From the NCBI GenBank assembly GCA_900314745.1, contig OMWK01000017.1:1-64000 (forward strand): 64,000 bases of DNA, in the 5' to 3' direction. The position numbers were made by a program, and so were the translations under genes. Position 1 is the stretch's first letter; every line of letters starts with the position of its first letter. Source of the DNA: an uncultured Eubacteriales bacterium (lineage in GTDB: Bacteria; Bacillota; Clostridia; Saccharofermentanales; Saccharofermentanaceae). Of this stretch, positions 27,341 through 36,766 are shown in pieces. Under the pieces are notes generated by a model, which was not told the DNA's origin, made no database searches, and saw nothing but the letters and a program-made list of their open reading frames with translations.

Positions 27341-27376
27341 GAAAACGCCTCTGCCGTCGGGCAAAGGCGCTTTTCG
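27341..27376 (-). terminator. Terminator of the aquaporin gene
   Basis: GCGCCTTTGCC pairs with GGCAGAGGCG on the minus strand, followed by TTTTC. It lies between the aquaporin stop codon and leuC, and could also work in the other direction. Confidence 0.8.
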
Positions 27377-27399
27377 TTAAGAATAAAATGCTATTAGCT

Positions 27400-28068
27400 T
27401 TACTTCTTCTGCTCTGCAAGGAACTTCCAGACAAAAGCTGCAAGTGCGCCGCCTACGAGCGGAGCTACTATGAATACCCAGCAGTTTGCAAGAGCATCGC
27501 CGCCTGCGAAGATTGCTGATGCGAAGGATCTTGCAGGGTTAACGGATGTACCTGTGAAGTGAATGCCGAAGATGTGTACGAGTGTGAGTGTAAGGCCGAT
27601 AACGATACCTGCTACGTTCGAGAACTCGGGCTTGGATGTAACGCCGAGGATAGCAAGAACGAAGATAAATGTGAGCAGGATCTCGATGAAGATCGACAGC
27701 AGAATGTTGCCGTTGTAAAGGCCGTTTGCACCAAAGCCGCAGTCAAAGCCGAGCATAACACCGATGCATGCAGCACCAACGATACCGCCAAGGAACTGAG
27801 CTACAACATATCCGCAGAAATCCTTTGCTGTCATCTTACCTGAGAGAAGAACAGCAATAGATACGGCAGGATTGATGTGACAGCCGGAGATATTACCGAT
27901 TGAATAAGCCATTGCAACAATTACAAGGCCGAATGCCAGTGCCGTAAGGATATACGCACCGTTAGCTTCGCTTGTCTTACAACCTACAGCAGCTGCAGTG
28001 CCGCAAGCAGCAAAGACAAGGACAAATGTACCAATGAATTCAGCTACAAACTTCTTAATGGAATCCAT
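27400..28068 (-). CDS. MIP-family channel (aquaporin/glycerol facilitator)
   Basis: This 222-residue protein has six membrane helices and both half-helix signatures, CHINPAVS (about residue 65) and VNPARSF (about 180). The spacing and short loops look like AqpZ-type water channels, but glycerol or other small solutes are possible. A GGAGG ribosome-binding site precedes the ATG at 28068. It is a single gene with a terminator on either side. Confidence 0.93.
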   Translation of the reverse strand: MDSIKKFVAEFIGTFVLVFAACGTAAAVGCKTSEANGAYILTALAFGLVIVAMAYSIGNISGCHINPAVSIAVLLSGKMTAKDFCGYVVAQFLGGIVGAACIGVMLGFDCGFGANGLYNGNILLSIFIEILLTFIFVLAILGVTSKPEFSNVAGIVIGLTLTLVHIFGIHFTGTSVNPARSFASAIFAGGDALANCWVFIVAPLVGGALAAFVWKFLAEQKK

Positions 28069-28110
28069 AGAATTAGCCTCCTTTTGGGGATAGAGTATAA
28101 GTATATTTTA

Positions 28111-28149
28111 CAATTATAAATAAACGCGTCAACTACCGTGACGCGTTTA
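28111..28149 (-). terminator. Terminator of purM
   Basis: TAAACGCGTC (28121-28130) pairs perfectly with GACGCGTTTA (28140-28149). On the minus strand a T-rich stretch follows. It lies just downstream of the purM stop codon and upstream of the aquaporin gene. Confidence 0.85.
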
Positions 28150-28178
28150 TAACTCAATAGTAATATGATCAATGAGTA

Positions 28179-29357
28179 TCAGTTATAAAGGAACTCTTCG
28201 CCGCCATAACGGATGACGACCTCGTTCTCGGACCCCTCCGGCAGTCCTTCCACGTGTCCTACGATGCGTGCATCGATATTGAATGACTTCGCGATAGCGA
28301 TGATACCCGCAACAGCCTCCTCGGAGTTGCAGTAGAACTCGATTCTGTGGCCGCAGTTGAATACCTGGAACATCTCCTTCATCGGTATATCACCTGACTC
28401 GTAAATGGCCTTGAACAGCGGCGGGAACTCGAACAGATTATCCTTAACGTATCTTACGTTCTTACCGAAGTCACGGCACTTAGCCTGTCCGCCTCCTGTG
28501 CAGTGGATGATGCCGTTTATGTTGCCTCTGTAGTTATCAAGAGCCTGTGCAATAACCGGCAGGAATGTTCTCGTAGGAGAAAGGATTGCCTCACCTACTG
28601 TCTGCTCGGAACCCGGGAGCTTATCCGTAAGCCTGTACTTACCGCAGTAAACCTTATCCTCCGGAATAGTAGATGAGAATGACTCCTTGAAGTTCTCATA
28701 ATAGTAATGCGAAAGCAGAAGGTGTCTTGCTGCCGTAAGGCCGTTAGAAGACATCCCCGAATTATAAGAATCCTCATATGTAGCCTGACCGAATGATGCA
28801 AGACCTACGATAACGTCGCCGGGCTGAATGTTAGCGGCGTTAACAATATCCGTTCTCTTAGCACGTGCAACGATAGTTGAGTCAACGATCAGAGTCTGTA
28901 CGAGGTCTCCTACGTCAGCTGTCTCGCCTCCGCACATTGTGATGTTGATACCAAGCTTAGAAAGCTTGGCGATCATCTCGTCGTAGCCTTCGATGATCTT
29001 CGCGATCGCCTTGCCGTCTACCCTGTGCGCATTACGTCCGATGGTATTGGACAGCGACAGATTCTTATATGCGCCTACGCATGCGAGGTCGTCTGTATTC
29101 ATTACGAGAGAATCCTGGGCAAGTCCCTTGAACCAGTCGTAGTTACCTGTCTCCTTATACATAAGATAAGCTACAGAAGACTTTGTTCCGGCTCCATCAG
29201 CATGGATGGCAGTGCAGTACTCGGGATCACCTGCAATATCGGTAATAAGCTTCGCGAAGGCTCCGGGGAATACTCCCTTGTCCTGATTCTTTACCGCTGC
29301 CTTAACCTCATCCTTCGTAGGTGATACGCCTCTGCTCAAGTAAGATTCTGCGCCCAT
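28179..29357 (-). CDS. purM: Phosphoribosylformylglycinamidine cyclo-ligase, Bacteroidetes-like long form
   Basis: AIR synthase closes the imidazole ring in purine synthesis with ATP. The 392-residue protein has HADGAGTKSS (ATP/metal loop), MNTDDLACVGA, CGGETADVGD and GLASFGQATYE. It is longer than the usual Firmicutes PurM of about 340 residues and, from memory, closely resembles the form of about 390 residues found in Bacteroidetes. No other purine genes are nearby. It starts 23 nt after rnpB with a strong AAAGGAG site, so it is probably transcribed through or from rnpB. Confidence 0.9.
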   Translation of the reverse strand: MGAESYLSRGVSPTKDEVKAAVKNQDKGVFPGAFAKLITDIAGDPEYCTAIHADGAGTKSSVAYLMYKETGNYDWFKGLAQDSLVMNTDDLACVGAYKNLSLSNTIGRNAHRVDGKAIAKIIEGYDEMIAKLSKLGINITMCGGETADVGDLVQTLIVDSTIVARAKRTDIVNAANIQPGDVIVGLASFGQATYEDSYNSGMSSNGLTAARHLLLSHYYYENFKESFSSTIPEDKVYCGKYRLTDKLPGSEQTVGEAILSPTRTFLPVIAQALDNYRGNINGIIHCTGGGQAKCRDFGKNVRYVKDNLFEFPPLFKAIYESGDIPMKEMFQVFNCGHRIEFYCNSEEAVAGIIAIAKSFNIDARIVGHVEGLPEGSENEVVIRYGGEEFLYN

Positions 29358-29380
29358 GATATATCTCCTTTATGTTTAAT

Positions 29381-29747
29381 GTTTTCCGACACGGCCGGTA
29401 AGCCGGGTTCTGTTAAATGCAATCATCTATCTGTGGCCTGAAGTTGCCCTCAGGCTCAAGCCGTCTCCTAAGGCCCGCGGACCACGGTTGCCTTCCACGA
29501 CGTTGCTTCGGGTGGGGTTTACAAGGCCGGTATGTCTCCATACCGCCGGTGAGCTCTTACCTCGCCTTTTCATCCTTGCTCCATTCGCTTCGAGAAGCAA
29601 ATGGGGCGGTTTTCTTTTCTGTTGCACTTTCCTTAAAGTCACCTTCACCGGGCGTTACCCGGCACCCTTGTCCTGTGAAGCCCGGACTTTCCTCACGCAC
29701 CGGCTTTCGCACTTGGTGCCCGCGATTGCCTCGGTCGGTCGGAAAAC
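29381..29747 (-). ncRNA. rnpB: RNase P RNA, A type
   Basis: Catalytic RNA of RNase P, which matures tRNA 5' ends. On the minus strand it shows the conserved GAGGAAAGTCCGGGC near the 5' end, GGTAAGAGCTCACCGG, AAACCCCACCCG, AGATAGATGATTG and ACAGAACCCGGCTTA near the 3' end. The P1 stem is formed by GTTTTCCGAC (5', complement of 29738-29747) with GTCGGAAAAC (3', complement of 29381-29390), which fixes both ends. The gene lies between the nif3 stop codon (8 nt upstream) and purM. Confidence 0.96.
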
Positions 29748-29753
29748 AGGCTT

Positions 29754-29762
29754 ATTATAACA
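29754..29762 (-). promoter_or_regulatory. Extended -10 promoter of rnpB, overlapping the nif3 stop codon
   Basis: TGTTATAAT on the minus strand is an ideal TGnTATAAT extended -10. It is formed by the last Met-Leu-stop codons of nif3 plus one base. Seven nt downstream is the first base of the P1 stem. No good -35 is visible. Confidence 0.8.
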
Positions 29763-30525
29763 TATTCTCGTATCCCTCATCGTAATAGAAGGATACTTCG
29801 GGGAACTGTTTCTCAAGAACGACCTTAAGATTCTCCACAAACACTCTCTCTGTAGCATTGTGTCCCGCTATTATGCTTAAGATGCCCTTGTGGGCAAGAA
29901 GCTGCGTAACATGATGCTTGATCTCCCCCGACACCACAAGATCCGCGCCGCTTTCGAGGACGGCGGGGATATGGTCCTCTTCGAACGAGCCGCCCTGGAC
30001 AAACGCTTTTCGAAGGGTGTTATCCGGGTTGTTGATGCTGATAGTACCCGTGCTGTTGAGTGCTTCCCGTATACTTTGCATGTACTCACGAAGCGTTACC
30101 GTCTCGGGAAGCTCATAGTAAGCGCCGTAATCGACGCCGTCTATCGTCCTTATCGACTCCGGAACCGCGCCAAGCTTTGATGCCAGCACAAAATTGCTGT
30201 ATTCATTGGCCTTATCGAGATTCGTGTGTGCCGCATAGTATGTGATGCCGTTTCTGATAAGAAGCGACAGGAGAAGTCCGTTGGTATCCTCCTCGCTTAC
30301 CGTATCAATGCCTCCGAATATCAGAGGATGATGCGTAATAAGAAGATTTGATCCGGTCTCCACGCATTTTTGGATAGCCGACGAAGTAACATCAAGGCTC
30401 AAAACAACAGACGTAACCTTCTGGTCGCGCTTGCCGGTCTGAAGTCCCGGGTTATCCCAATCTTCCGCGGTCTCAGGCGGAGCTATCACATCGATGTAAT
30501 CGGTAATGTCCTTAATTCTTGCCAT
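29755..30525 (-). CDS. Nif3-like dinuclear metal-binding protein (YqfO family)
   Basis: This protein of about 256 residues belongs to the Nif3 family, whose biochemical role is uncertain (often listed as GTP cyclohydrolase I type 2-like). Visible family segments: AEDWDNPGLQTG, ITHHPLIFGG (metal ligands His-His), AAHTNLDKA, GEIKHHVTQLLAHKG and AGHNATERVFVE. The true start is the ATG at 30523-30525, 7 nt after GAGGAGA; an in-frame upstream TTG lies inside the ribosome-binding site. It overlaps trmK by 14 nt. The trmK-nif3 order is common in Bacillota. Confidence 0.9.
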   Translation of the reverse strand: MARIKDITDYIDVIAPPETAEDWDNPGLQTGKRDQKVTSVVLSLDVTSSAIQKCVETGSNLLITHHPLIFGGIDTVSEEDTNGLLLSLLIRNGITYYAAHTNLDKANEYSNFVLASKLGAVPESIRTIDGVDYGAYYELPETVTLREYMQSIREALNSTGTISINNPDNTLRKAFVQGGSFEEDHIPAVLESGADLVVSGEIKHHVTQLLAHKGILSIIAGHNATERVFVENLKVVLEKQFPEVSFYYDEGYENML

Positions 30526-31213
30526 CGCTAATCTCCTCAAGCATTTGCTTAACCTCAGGCTCCCCCCGTGAAGACATCTCGAATCTTCTGTCGAGGCGCT
30601 CTTTATAACTTAATACTACCGGCTCTTCGGCCTCGATCCTTCTTAAGATAACCGGACCGTAATACTTCTGAGCAAGCGTGTACTTCGAAGGAACCCCCGT
30701 ATACACTGCCTTGATTATAAGATAGTAAAGTCCTCTGTCTTCGCTCGCATTCTCATCAACTATACTAAACCCGGTCTCGAACAGGAACGCCCTGAGTCTG
30801 TCGGATGACTTCTGAGGCTGCAGCACCCATGTGACAGTCTTAAGAAGATCCACATTCTCCCTTTGAACCACGCGCGTTAAGATGTCGATCATGTTATTGC
30901 CGCCAAGTCCCGCCATTACGACAACATCGCCGTCCTTAAGTTCCACGCCGTCGAGGCCGTCGGTACAATACACCTTGGTCTTATCTGCAAACCCGTACAT
31001 ACGGAGCGTCTGCTCAGACCTTTTGGCCGGAGCTTCGTGAATATCAGTAAGAACAGCCTCCTTAATGCCGTCATTTATCAGCGAATACAAAGAGAGATGA
31101 CCGTGATCTGAGCCTACGTCGATCAGCCTATAGACAGGGGCGGAGCCTGACATGGCCATGTCGTGTACAGCCTTAAGCCTCGGTGACAGGAATTCTTCAG
31201 TGGGACTTATCAA
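30512..31213 (-). CDS. trmK: tRNA (adenine(22)-N1)-methyltransferase
   Basis: TrmK methylates A22 of tRNAs carrying Ser/Leu/Tyr-type long arms. The 233-residue protein has LSPRLKAVHDMA, the SAM loop DVGSDHGHLSLY, TDGLDGV and VVMAGLGGNNM, all diagnostic. The start is a TTG at 31211-31213 which overlaps the dnaG stop codon, with GAGG 6 nt upstream. The dnaG-trmK-nif3 arrangement supports the call. Confidence 0.93.
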   Translation of the reverse strand: MISPTEEFLSPRLKAVHDMAMSGSAPVYRLIDVGSDHGHLSLYSLINDGIKEAVLTDIHEAPAKRSEQTLRMYGFADKTKVYCTDGLDGVELKDGDVVVMAGLGGNNMIDILTRVVQRENVDLLKTVTWVLQPQKSSDRLRAFLFETGFSIVDENASEDRGLYYLIIKAVYTGVPSKYTLAQKYYGPVILRRIEAEEPVVLSYKERLDRRFEMSSRGEPEVKQMLEEISDGKN

Positions 31214-33111
31214 AGAGCCTCACTCCTCTCCTGAAGGCGCTGGTAGTAACTGTCGAGCTCCTCACGCCTTCTCATGAGTTTCTTACGGGTCTCCTCATCC
31301 GAAGTCTCACCGAGAAGCCCGTTAATCTGAAGCATCTCGCGGGAACAGACCTTCGCTCTAACGTGGTACAGCGTCTGCTTGTACTTATCGATCTCTGCCT
31401 CCGGCGTCAGCTCGAATGGAACTGCTTCACACATACGCATATAGAAGATCTCCGCCTTGATGCCGTTAAGAAGCATCTCCGACAGCTTGCCTACGAGTGC
31501 TGCCTCGCTCACGCCCCTCTTCTCATCGAAATGCATAAGGAAGAACTCGACAGCCTCGCGCATATTCTTCCCCGTAAAATCATTCTTGCGGATTACATCC
31601 TCGCGGTCAACTTTACTCTTATCGCCAAGTGCCGCACCGATACGTACAGCCCTTACGAAGAGCTCCATCTCATCTCTTGTAACCACATCAGCCTTGGGAT
31701 CGCTCTTGGAAGTCTCGCGTCGCATCTTAACTTCAGCGCTTTCTTCCCTCTCCTGGTCGCGCTTGTCGACATTACGCTCCATCTTAATGGTCTCGTCCTC
31801 AGCGCGCTCCATCGCAGACACAATGGTCTCTGCCCTCGCCCCGAGGTACTGAGCTGCCTGTGCAGCCATCTTCTCGCGCTTGATGGGATCGTAAAGCCAT
31901 GAGCCGTAAGTGACAATGTCCTCCTGGAATCCCGTCTGATCGAGGCCCGAGGCATCATCGTAGTTATCATCATACGCCCGGCTGAAAAGATAATCGTTTA
32001 CGTCCTTGGCGCTCTTAACGACAGCCTTAAAGCTCTCAACGCCGTCAGTCTTAATGTATTCATCAGGGTCCTTGCCGTTAGGGACAGCAGCTATTCTGAT
32101 ACGCATCTTAATTCCCGTAACTCTTCTTAAGTATGAGAGCATCATCTTTGACGCTCTTAGAGCCGCACTCTTACCTGCTTTGTCACTGTCGAAGAAGAAT
32201 ACAACTTCCTGGGCATACTTGGACGCCAGCTTAAGCTGACTGTCAGTAAATGCCGTGCCCAAAGCAGCTACGGCATTGTTTACCCCCGCCTGATGCATCG
32301 CAATTGCATCCATGTAGCCCTCAACAATAATCAGCTGCGGGCTCTTGGCAAGCTTGGCAAAATTAAGAGCATACAGATGATTCTGCTTCTTATACACGAG
32401 CGAATCCGGCGAGTTTACGTACTTGGGAAGTTCAGGACCCAGGTTACGTCCGCCGAAAGCTACGATCTTACCGAAAGCATCAAAAATCGGAACCATAAGC
32501 CTGCCTCTGAACAGATCGATAAGATTGCCCTTCTTCGATGTGGTAAAAAGGCCGCTGTCCTTAAGGTCGTTGTCGTCATAACCCTTATTCTTCAGGTATC
32601 TGTAGAGATTATCGAAGCCTTCGGGCGCATACCCTATGCCGAACTTAATAAGGGTATTCTTGGTAAGCTGCCTCTTAGCCGCATAATCGCGTGCTGCCTT
32701 GCCTGCATCGGAATTCAGAGTCTTATAGTAGAATCCGGCAGCATCGGTAAGTATGTTCATGACACGCTTCTTACGGTCCTTGAGTTCACTTCCGCCGTCA
32801 TCATCACGGTCATTCCACTCTACCGGCACTCCATACTGATCTCCGAGGAACTTAACAGCCTCCGGGAAGGACAGCTTCTCTATCTCCATGATGAACCCAA
32901 TAGAGTTACCGTACTTCTGACATCCGAAGCACTTAAAAATCTGCTTCTGCGGGCTTACGGTAAATGACGGAGTTTTTTCCGAATGAAAAGGACACAGGCC
33001 AAGTAAATTCTGGCCTGTTCTCTTCGTAAACGATACATACTTACCTACAACGGATTCAATATCAGCGCGGGCAAGTACTTCGTCAATAGTACTTTGCGGT
33101 ATTCTGGACAT
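31210..33111 (-). CDS. dnaG: DNA primase
   Basis: DnaG makes RNA primers for replication. The 633-residue protein has the N-terminal zinc finger (CPFH, then CFGCQKYG, residues about 40-65), the RNA polymerase core, the Toprim domain (VEGYMDAIAMHQAG and FFFDSDKAGKSA, where DGD is more usual than DSD) and a C-terminal helicase-binding region (about 440-633). The usual partner rpoD is not adjacent; instead the gene follows yajC by 13 nt and precedes trmK. Confidence 0.96.
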   Translation of the reverse strand: MSRIPQSTIDEVLARADIESVVGKYVSFTKRTGQNLLGLCPFHSEKTPSFTVSPQKQIFKCFGCQKYGNSIGFIMEIEKLSFPEAVKFLGDQYGVPVEWNDRDDDGGSELKDRKKRVMNILTDAAGFYYKTLNSDAGKAARDYAAKRQLTKNTLIKFGIGYAPEGFDNLYRYLKNKGYDDNDLKDSGLFTTSKKGNLIDLFRGRLMVPIFDAFGKIVAFGGRNLGPELPKYVNSPDSLVYKKQNHLYALNFAKLAKSPQLIIVEGYMDAIAMHQAGVNNAVAALGTAFTDSQLKLASKYAQEVVFFFDSDKAGKSAALRASKMMLSYLRRVTGIKMRIRIAAVPNGKDPDEYIKTDGVESFKAVVKSAKDVNDYLFSRAYDDNYDDASGLDQTGFQEDIVTYGSWLYDPIKREKMAAQAAQYLGARAETIVSAMERAEDETIKMERNVDKRDQEREESAEVKMRRETSKSDPKADVVTRDEMELFVRAVRIGAALGDKSKVDREDVIRKNDFTGKNMREAVEFFLMHFDEKRGVSEAALVGKLSEMLLNGIKAEIFYMRMCEAVPFELTPEAEIDKYKQTLYHVRAKVCSREMLQINGLLGETSDEETRKKLMRRREELDSYYQRLQERSEAL

Positions 33112-33124
33112 TAAGGATCAGAGT

Positions 33125-33505
33125 TTACTCCTCCTTAGACTTCTTGTCCTTCTTATCCTTCTTCTTATCGGAATCGGAATCACTGTTTCTGGGAACAACA
33201 GTCTGAATAGCAGCCTTTGTGTAAGTAACGGGAGTATTAGCTGCAGAAGTGTAGATAGTTACATCATCTTCAGTAATACGAGCTACGATTCCAACGAGTC
33301 CGCCGATAGTAACAACCTTATCGCCGATGCAAAGCTTATCCATCTGCTCCTTAAGCTTCTTGTCTCTCTTCTTCTGAGGAAGGTAGATCATGAAATACAT
33401 GACAGCACCAAAAAGTGCCACCATTCCAAGTCCCATCCACATATCGGCCTGAGACCAGCCTGCTACCTGCTGTACAGGTTCTGCATCAAGAATAAGGTTC
33501 AACAT
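33125..33505 (-). CDS. yajC: Preprotein translocase subunit YajC
   Basis: YajC is a small accessory membrane protein of the Sec translocase. The 126-residue protein has one membrane helix (about 24-43, MGLGMVALFGAVMYFMIYL) followed by PQKKRDKKLKEQMDKLCIGDKVVTIGGLVG, the family signature. It ends in a very basic and acidic tail (SDSDSDKKKDKKDKKSKEE). Its ATG overlaps the dapB stop codon by one base (TAATG). YajC usually neighbours secDF or tgt; lying within a dap/dnaG operon is less usual. Confidence 0.93.
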   Translation of the reverse strand: MLNLILDAEPVQQVAGWSQADMWMGLGMVALFGAVMYFMIYLPQKKRDKKLKEQMDKLCIGDKVVTIGGLVGIVARITEDDVTIYTSAANTPVTYTKAAIQTVVPRNSDSDSDKKKDKKDKKSKEE

Positions 33506-34287
33506 TAATTATTCTCCTCCTTGTTGAAAGCACGGGAGACGATATCGTCCATAGAATAAAGCCCGGGCCCAATGTCTTTAACAAAATCGGCTGCAGTAAG
33601 AGCGCCTCTAGCGAAAGCATCTCTTGTCTGAGCGCTGTGTGATATCTTAACAGTTTCTTCGTCACTAATAAAGTAAACTTCGTGCTCACCTACGATATTG
33701 CCGCCTCTGATAGCGGAGATACCCAGTTCCTTATCGCCTCTTGCCTGCATTCTTGAGTGTCTCTCAAATACATACTCGAGCTCGTTATTGCAGGATTCGT
33801 TGACGGCATCAGCGATCATCATGGCTGTTCCGGAAGGTGCATCGAGCTTCCTTCTGTGATGAGCCTCGACGATCTCGATATCAAAACCGGGGTACAGTGT
33901 CTTCGCAGCCTGCTTTACAAGGCCGATGAGAACATTGATACCAACGCTCATGTTCGCAGACTTAAATACCGGAATCACCTTAGAAGCATCCTTAAGCATT
34001 GCAACGGTAGCATCATCAAGACCGGTCGTGCAGCAAACGAGAGGCTTCTTAAGTCTTAATGCTTCCTCGATTAACGCAGGAACGACCTTCGCATTCGAGA
34101 AATCGATTATTACATCAAAGTCAACATCACACTTCGATAAGCTGTCGAATACAGGATAAGTAACTCCTGCAGGGTTAGCGACTACGTCTGCTCCGGCGAC
34201 AACTTCGAGATTCTCATCATCCTGTGCCATAGCAGAAATGGCACGTCCCATTCTGCCGCAGCAGCCATTAAGAAAGATCTTGGTCAT
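33505..34287 (-). CDS. dapB: 4-hydroxy-tetrahydrodipicolinate reductase
   Basis: DapB reduces hydroxy-tetrahydrodipicolinate in the diaminopimelate/lysine pathway. The 260-residue protein has the cofactor loop NGCCGRMGRAI, VIIDFSNAK, CCTTGLDD, the substrate site EAHHRRKLDAPSGTA and a typical C-terminus. It is 15 nt after dapA. Its product can feed Ddh, encoded at 52 kb. Confidence 0.97.
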   Translation of the reverse strand: MTKIFLNGCCGRMGRAISAMAQDDENLEVVAGADVVANPAGVTYPVFDSLSKCDVDFDVIIDFSNAKVVPALIEEALRLKKPLVCCTTGLDDATVAMLKDASKVIPVFKSANMSVGINVLIGLVKQAAKTLYPGFDIEIVEAHHRRKLDAPSGTAMMIADAVNESCNNELEYVFERHSRMQARGDKELGISAIRGGNIVGEHEVYFISDEETVKISHSAQTRDAFARGALTAADFVKDIGPGLYSMDDIVSRAFNKEENN

Positions 34288-34302
34288 TTGTTATATCTCC
34301 AA

Positions 34303-35196
34303 TCAAGCAAAGAAAGATGTCAATGCAGATGTATCGTATGCCTTAAGTGTCTCAGCAACTCTGTCATGTCCTGAGGGAGTCATATCGCAAAGAGGCATTC
34401 TGCAGTGACCAACATCGATACCGAGAATGTTAAGAGCTTCCTTAACAGGAATCGGGTTAACCTCACAGAACATTGCATTTACAAGAGGGATAACCTCAAT
34501 CTGCATATCTCTTGCCTTCTTAACGTCTCCGTCAAGGTAAGCGTGGATCATCTTAGATGTAAACTCAGGAATAATGTTAGCAGTAACGGAGATAACACCC
34601 TTAGCACCCAGGGATACCATAGGGATAGCAAGTCCGTCCTCACCGGAATACATCGTGTATCTGTCGCCGCACTTGCTGTATGTCTCAGGAACCTGTCCGA
34701 GATTACATTCCTTAACGGCTACGATATTCTCCTGATCAGCGAGCTTGTAAAGAACATCAGGGCTGATATTAACATTAGTTCTGGAAGGAACGTTATAGAG
34801 AATGATCGGGATATCAACACTGTTAGCAATAGCCTTATAGTGAGCTACAAGACCGGAAGGAGTACACTTATTGTAATAAGGTGTAACTACCAATGCAGCA
34901 TCAGCGCCAAGAGCCTGAGCCTTCTTAGTAAGATCAATTCCATACTTAGTATCATTGGAACCTGTTCCTGCAATAACGGGAACTCTGCCTGCAACTGTGT
35001 CTACAGCGCACTTGATAGCAGCTACATGCTCATCATCGTCCATAGTAGCAGCTTCACCCGTAGATCCGCAAATAACGATCGCATCGGTCTTATTGGCGAT
35101 ATGGAACTCGATGAGTTTCTCAAGCTTAGGGAAATCAATTCCATTGTCTGTAAATGGTGTGACAATCGCTACGCCTGCACCTTCGAAAATAGCCAT
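34303..35196 (-). CDS. dapA: 4-hydroxy-tetrahydrodipicolinate synthase
   Basis: DapA condenses pyruvate with aspartate semialdehyde. The 297-residue TIM barrel has VAIVTPFTDNGIDF, CGSTGEAATM, YNVPSRTNVNI (tyrosine of the triad) and the Schiff-base lysine in VAVKECN. An AGGAGGG ribosome-binding site precedes the ATG. It is the first gene of dapA-dapB-yajC-dnaG-trmK-nif3, driven by a consensus-like promoter at 35229-35257. Confidence 0.97.
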   Translation of the reverse strand: MAIFEGAGVAIVTPFTDNGIDFPKLEKLIEFHIANKTDAIVICGSTGEAATMDDDEHVAAIKCAVDTVAGRVPVIAGTGSNDTKYGIDLTKKAQALGADAALVVTPYYNKCTPSGLVAHYKAIANSVDIPIILYNVPSRTNVNISPDVLYKLADQENIVAVKECNLGQVPETYSKCGDRYTMYSGEDGLAIPMVSLGAKGVISVTANIIPEFTSKMIHAYLDGDVKKARDMQIEVIPLVNAMFCEVNPIPVKEALNILGIDVGHCRMPLCDMTPSGHDRVAETLKAYDTSALTSFFA

Positions 35197-35228
35197 AAAT
35201 AAGCCCTCCTAGTAAAAAACTCCCCCAA

Positions 35229-35257
35229 ATTTTACTATGTTGAAATAGGAGCGTCAA
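35229..35257 (-). promoter_or_regulatory. Promoter of the dapA operon
   Basis: On the minus strand, TTGACG (35252-35257), a 17-nt spacer and TAAAAT (35229-35234), about 32 nt before the dapA ATG. Confidence 0.75.
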
Positions 35258-35296
35258 TTATCCGTAAAGGGCGCACAACAGTATATCCAGAGCGGA

Positions 35297-35324
35297 CAAA
35301 AGGCCCGCCGAAGCGGGCCTTTTG
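35297..35324. terminator. Bidirectional terminator after the surface-protein gene
   Basis: CAAAAGGCCCGC (35297-35308) pairs perfectly with GCGGGCCTTTTG (35313-35324) around a CGAA loop. T runs occur on both strands. On the minus strand it ends the surface-protein transcript. Confidence 0.9.
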
Positions 35325-35347
35325 TGGTTTTGAATTGTCAGCGCTCT

Positions 35348-36766
35348 TTACTCTTCTTCCTTACGGAGTCTGACTGATACGAACGCACATGCCATAGCTG
35401 AGAACAGGATAACTGCTGCAGCTACATTAACACTTGACTCACCGGTAGAACCGATTCTGCTGTCCGCATCCTCGATATAGAATGTGAACGTTCTGTTTGC
35501 ACCGTTTACATAAGTTACAACAACTGTATGTGAACCGGAACCAAGTGTTCTTCTGATAGCCTCATTGATCGTGATGCTGCCATCAGGGTTAACAGTGTAG
35601 CTGTCCTCATCCAGAGGCTGACCGTCAAGTGTTACCGTAACAACCTCAGGTGCTGTTGTCTCAGTAGTCTCATCACCGGTAGGAACAGTCTCACCATCAG
35701 ATGTCTCGCTGGTAGTTGTAGAACCATCAGTCGTGTAAGCATCAGAAAGTGTAACAGTTACTGTATCGTTAGCTACAACAACGGCTGTACCTGAAGTAAT
35801 GCTGTTAGCAACATCAAGTGAATATGTTGTTGTATGACCGTCAAGGCTCTCAACTACAGAGTATGTAACTCCGGGGGTCAAGTCAGTAACGATGTAGTAG
35901 TAAGTTCCGTTACCTGCGTCACCCCACAAGCCGTTAGCAACATTCTCAAATGTCAGAGCAGGTACGTCACGGGTTGCACCACAGTTTGTATCTGTAAGTA
36001 CGAATGTGATCGTCTCGAGCTCATTGAGAGCAGCTCCGCTTATGGTCTTGCTGATGATAAGGCATCCTGTAGCAGGAGTTGCAGGTGAAGTATCTTCAGA
36101 AGATGTCTCAGTAGGTGTTGTAGGCTCTGTAGGCTCAATCGGAGCAGGTGTTGAACCATTAGGAGTATATGCATCGGTCAGTTCGATCAATGCAACACCA
36201 CCGCCGACTACAGCAGCAGATCCTGATGTAGTACTTGATGCCGGATTCAATACATACGTGGATGAGGAACCATCAAGTATCTCTGTTACAGAATAATCAC
36301 CAGCAGCAACACCTGTGAATGTGAACTCGTAGATTCCGACGCCTGCAAGATGCCACTGATCAGCTCTTACGCCGACATTAGCAAAGCAGAGGTTGGGTAC
36401 AATTAACTGCTGAGGACCGGTTACCGAGAATGTAATCGTTTCAAGGTTATTAAGTTCCGTACCGCTGATGGTCTTTCTGATCGTAAGATCACCGGTAGAA
36501 GGACCGGGCTGTGTAGATGTATACGTGTTAGTAAACGATGCTGCCTGAGCTGCGTCCTGTGTTCCCTCTGCAATTGTGATAGTCACAGGTGCAGGTGTTG
36601 CAGAAAGCGTTTCTGTTCCTGTTGCGATTCTTGTAGGTACCACATATGTATATGTGCTTCCGCTCTGGGTCCATGTTCTGCCTACTGCTTCACTGTTAAG
36701 AGTAGGAATCGTTATTCCGTCAACTCCGCTTACTGTGAAATTGATGTCTCCTACAAGATCCGTCAA
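35348..36766 (-). pseudogene. C-terminal part of a frameshifted multidomain surface protein
   Basis: This open stretch continues the reading frame lost upstream at a 43-bp tandem duplication. It encodes repeated Ig/Cna-B-like modules (LTIRKTISGTELNNLETITFSV, LIISKTISGAALNELETITFVL), a Glu/Thr/Pro/Ser-rich linker, a last small beta domain, and a C-terminal membrane helix with a charged tail (VRLRKEEE). I see no LPXTG motif, so anchoring would be by the helix itself or a variant sorting signal. No credible start is present: the first codon is a TTG without a properly spaced ribosome-binding site. Removing one 43-bp copy would join it to the N-terminal part as one gene of 1332 codons plus stop (35348-39362, given the start at 39362 this is 1323 residues). 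Confidence 0.8.

Noticed and set aside
29427..29785. Open frames of 70-120 codons on both strands over rnpB
   Set aside because: They lie across the conserved RNase P RNA and have no ribosome-binding sites.
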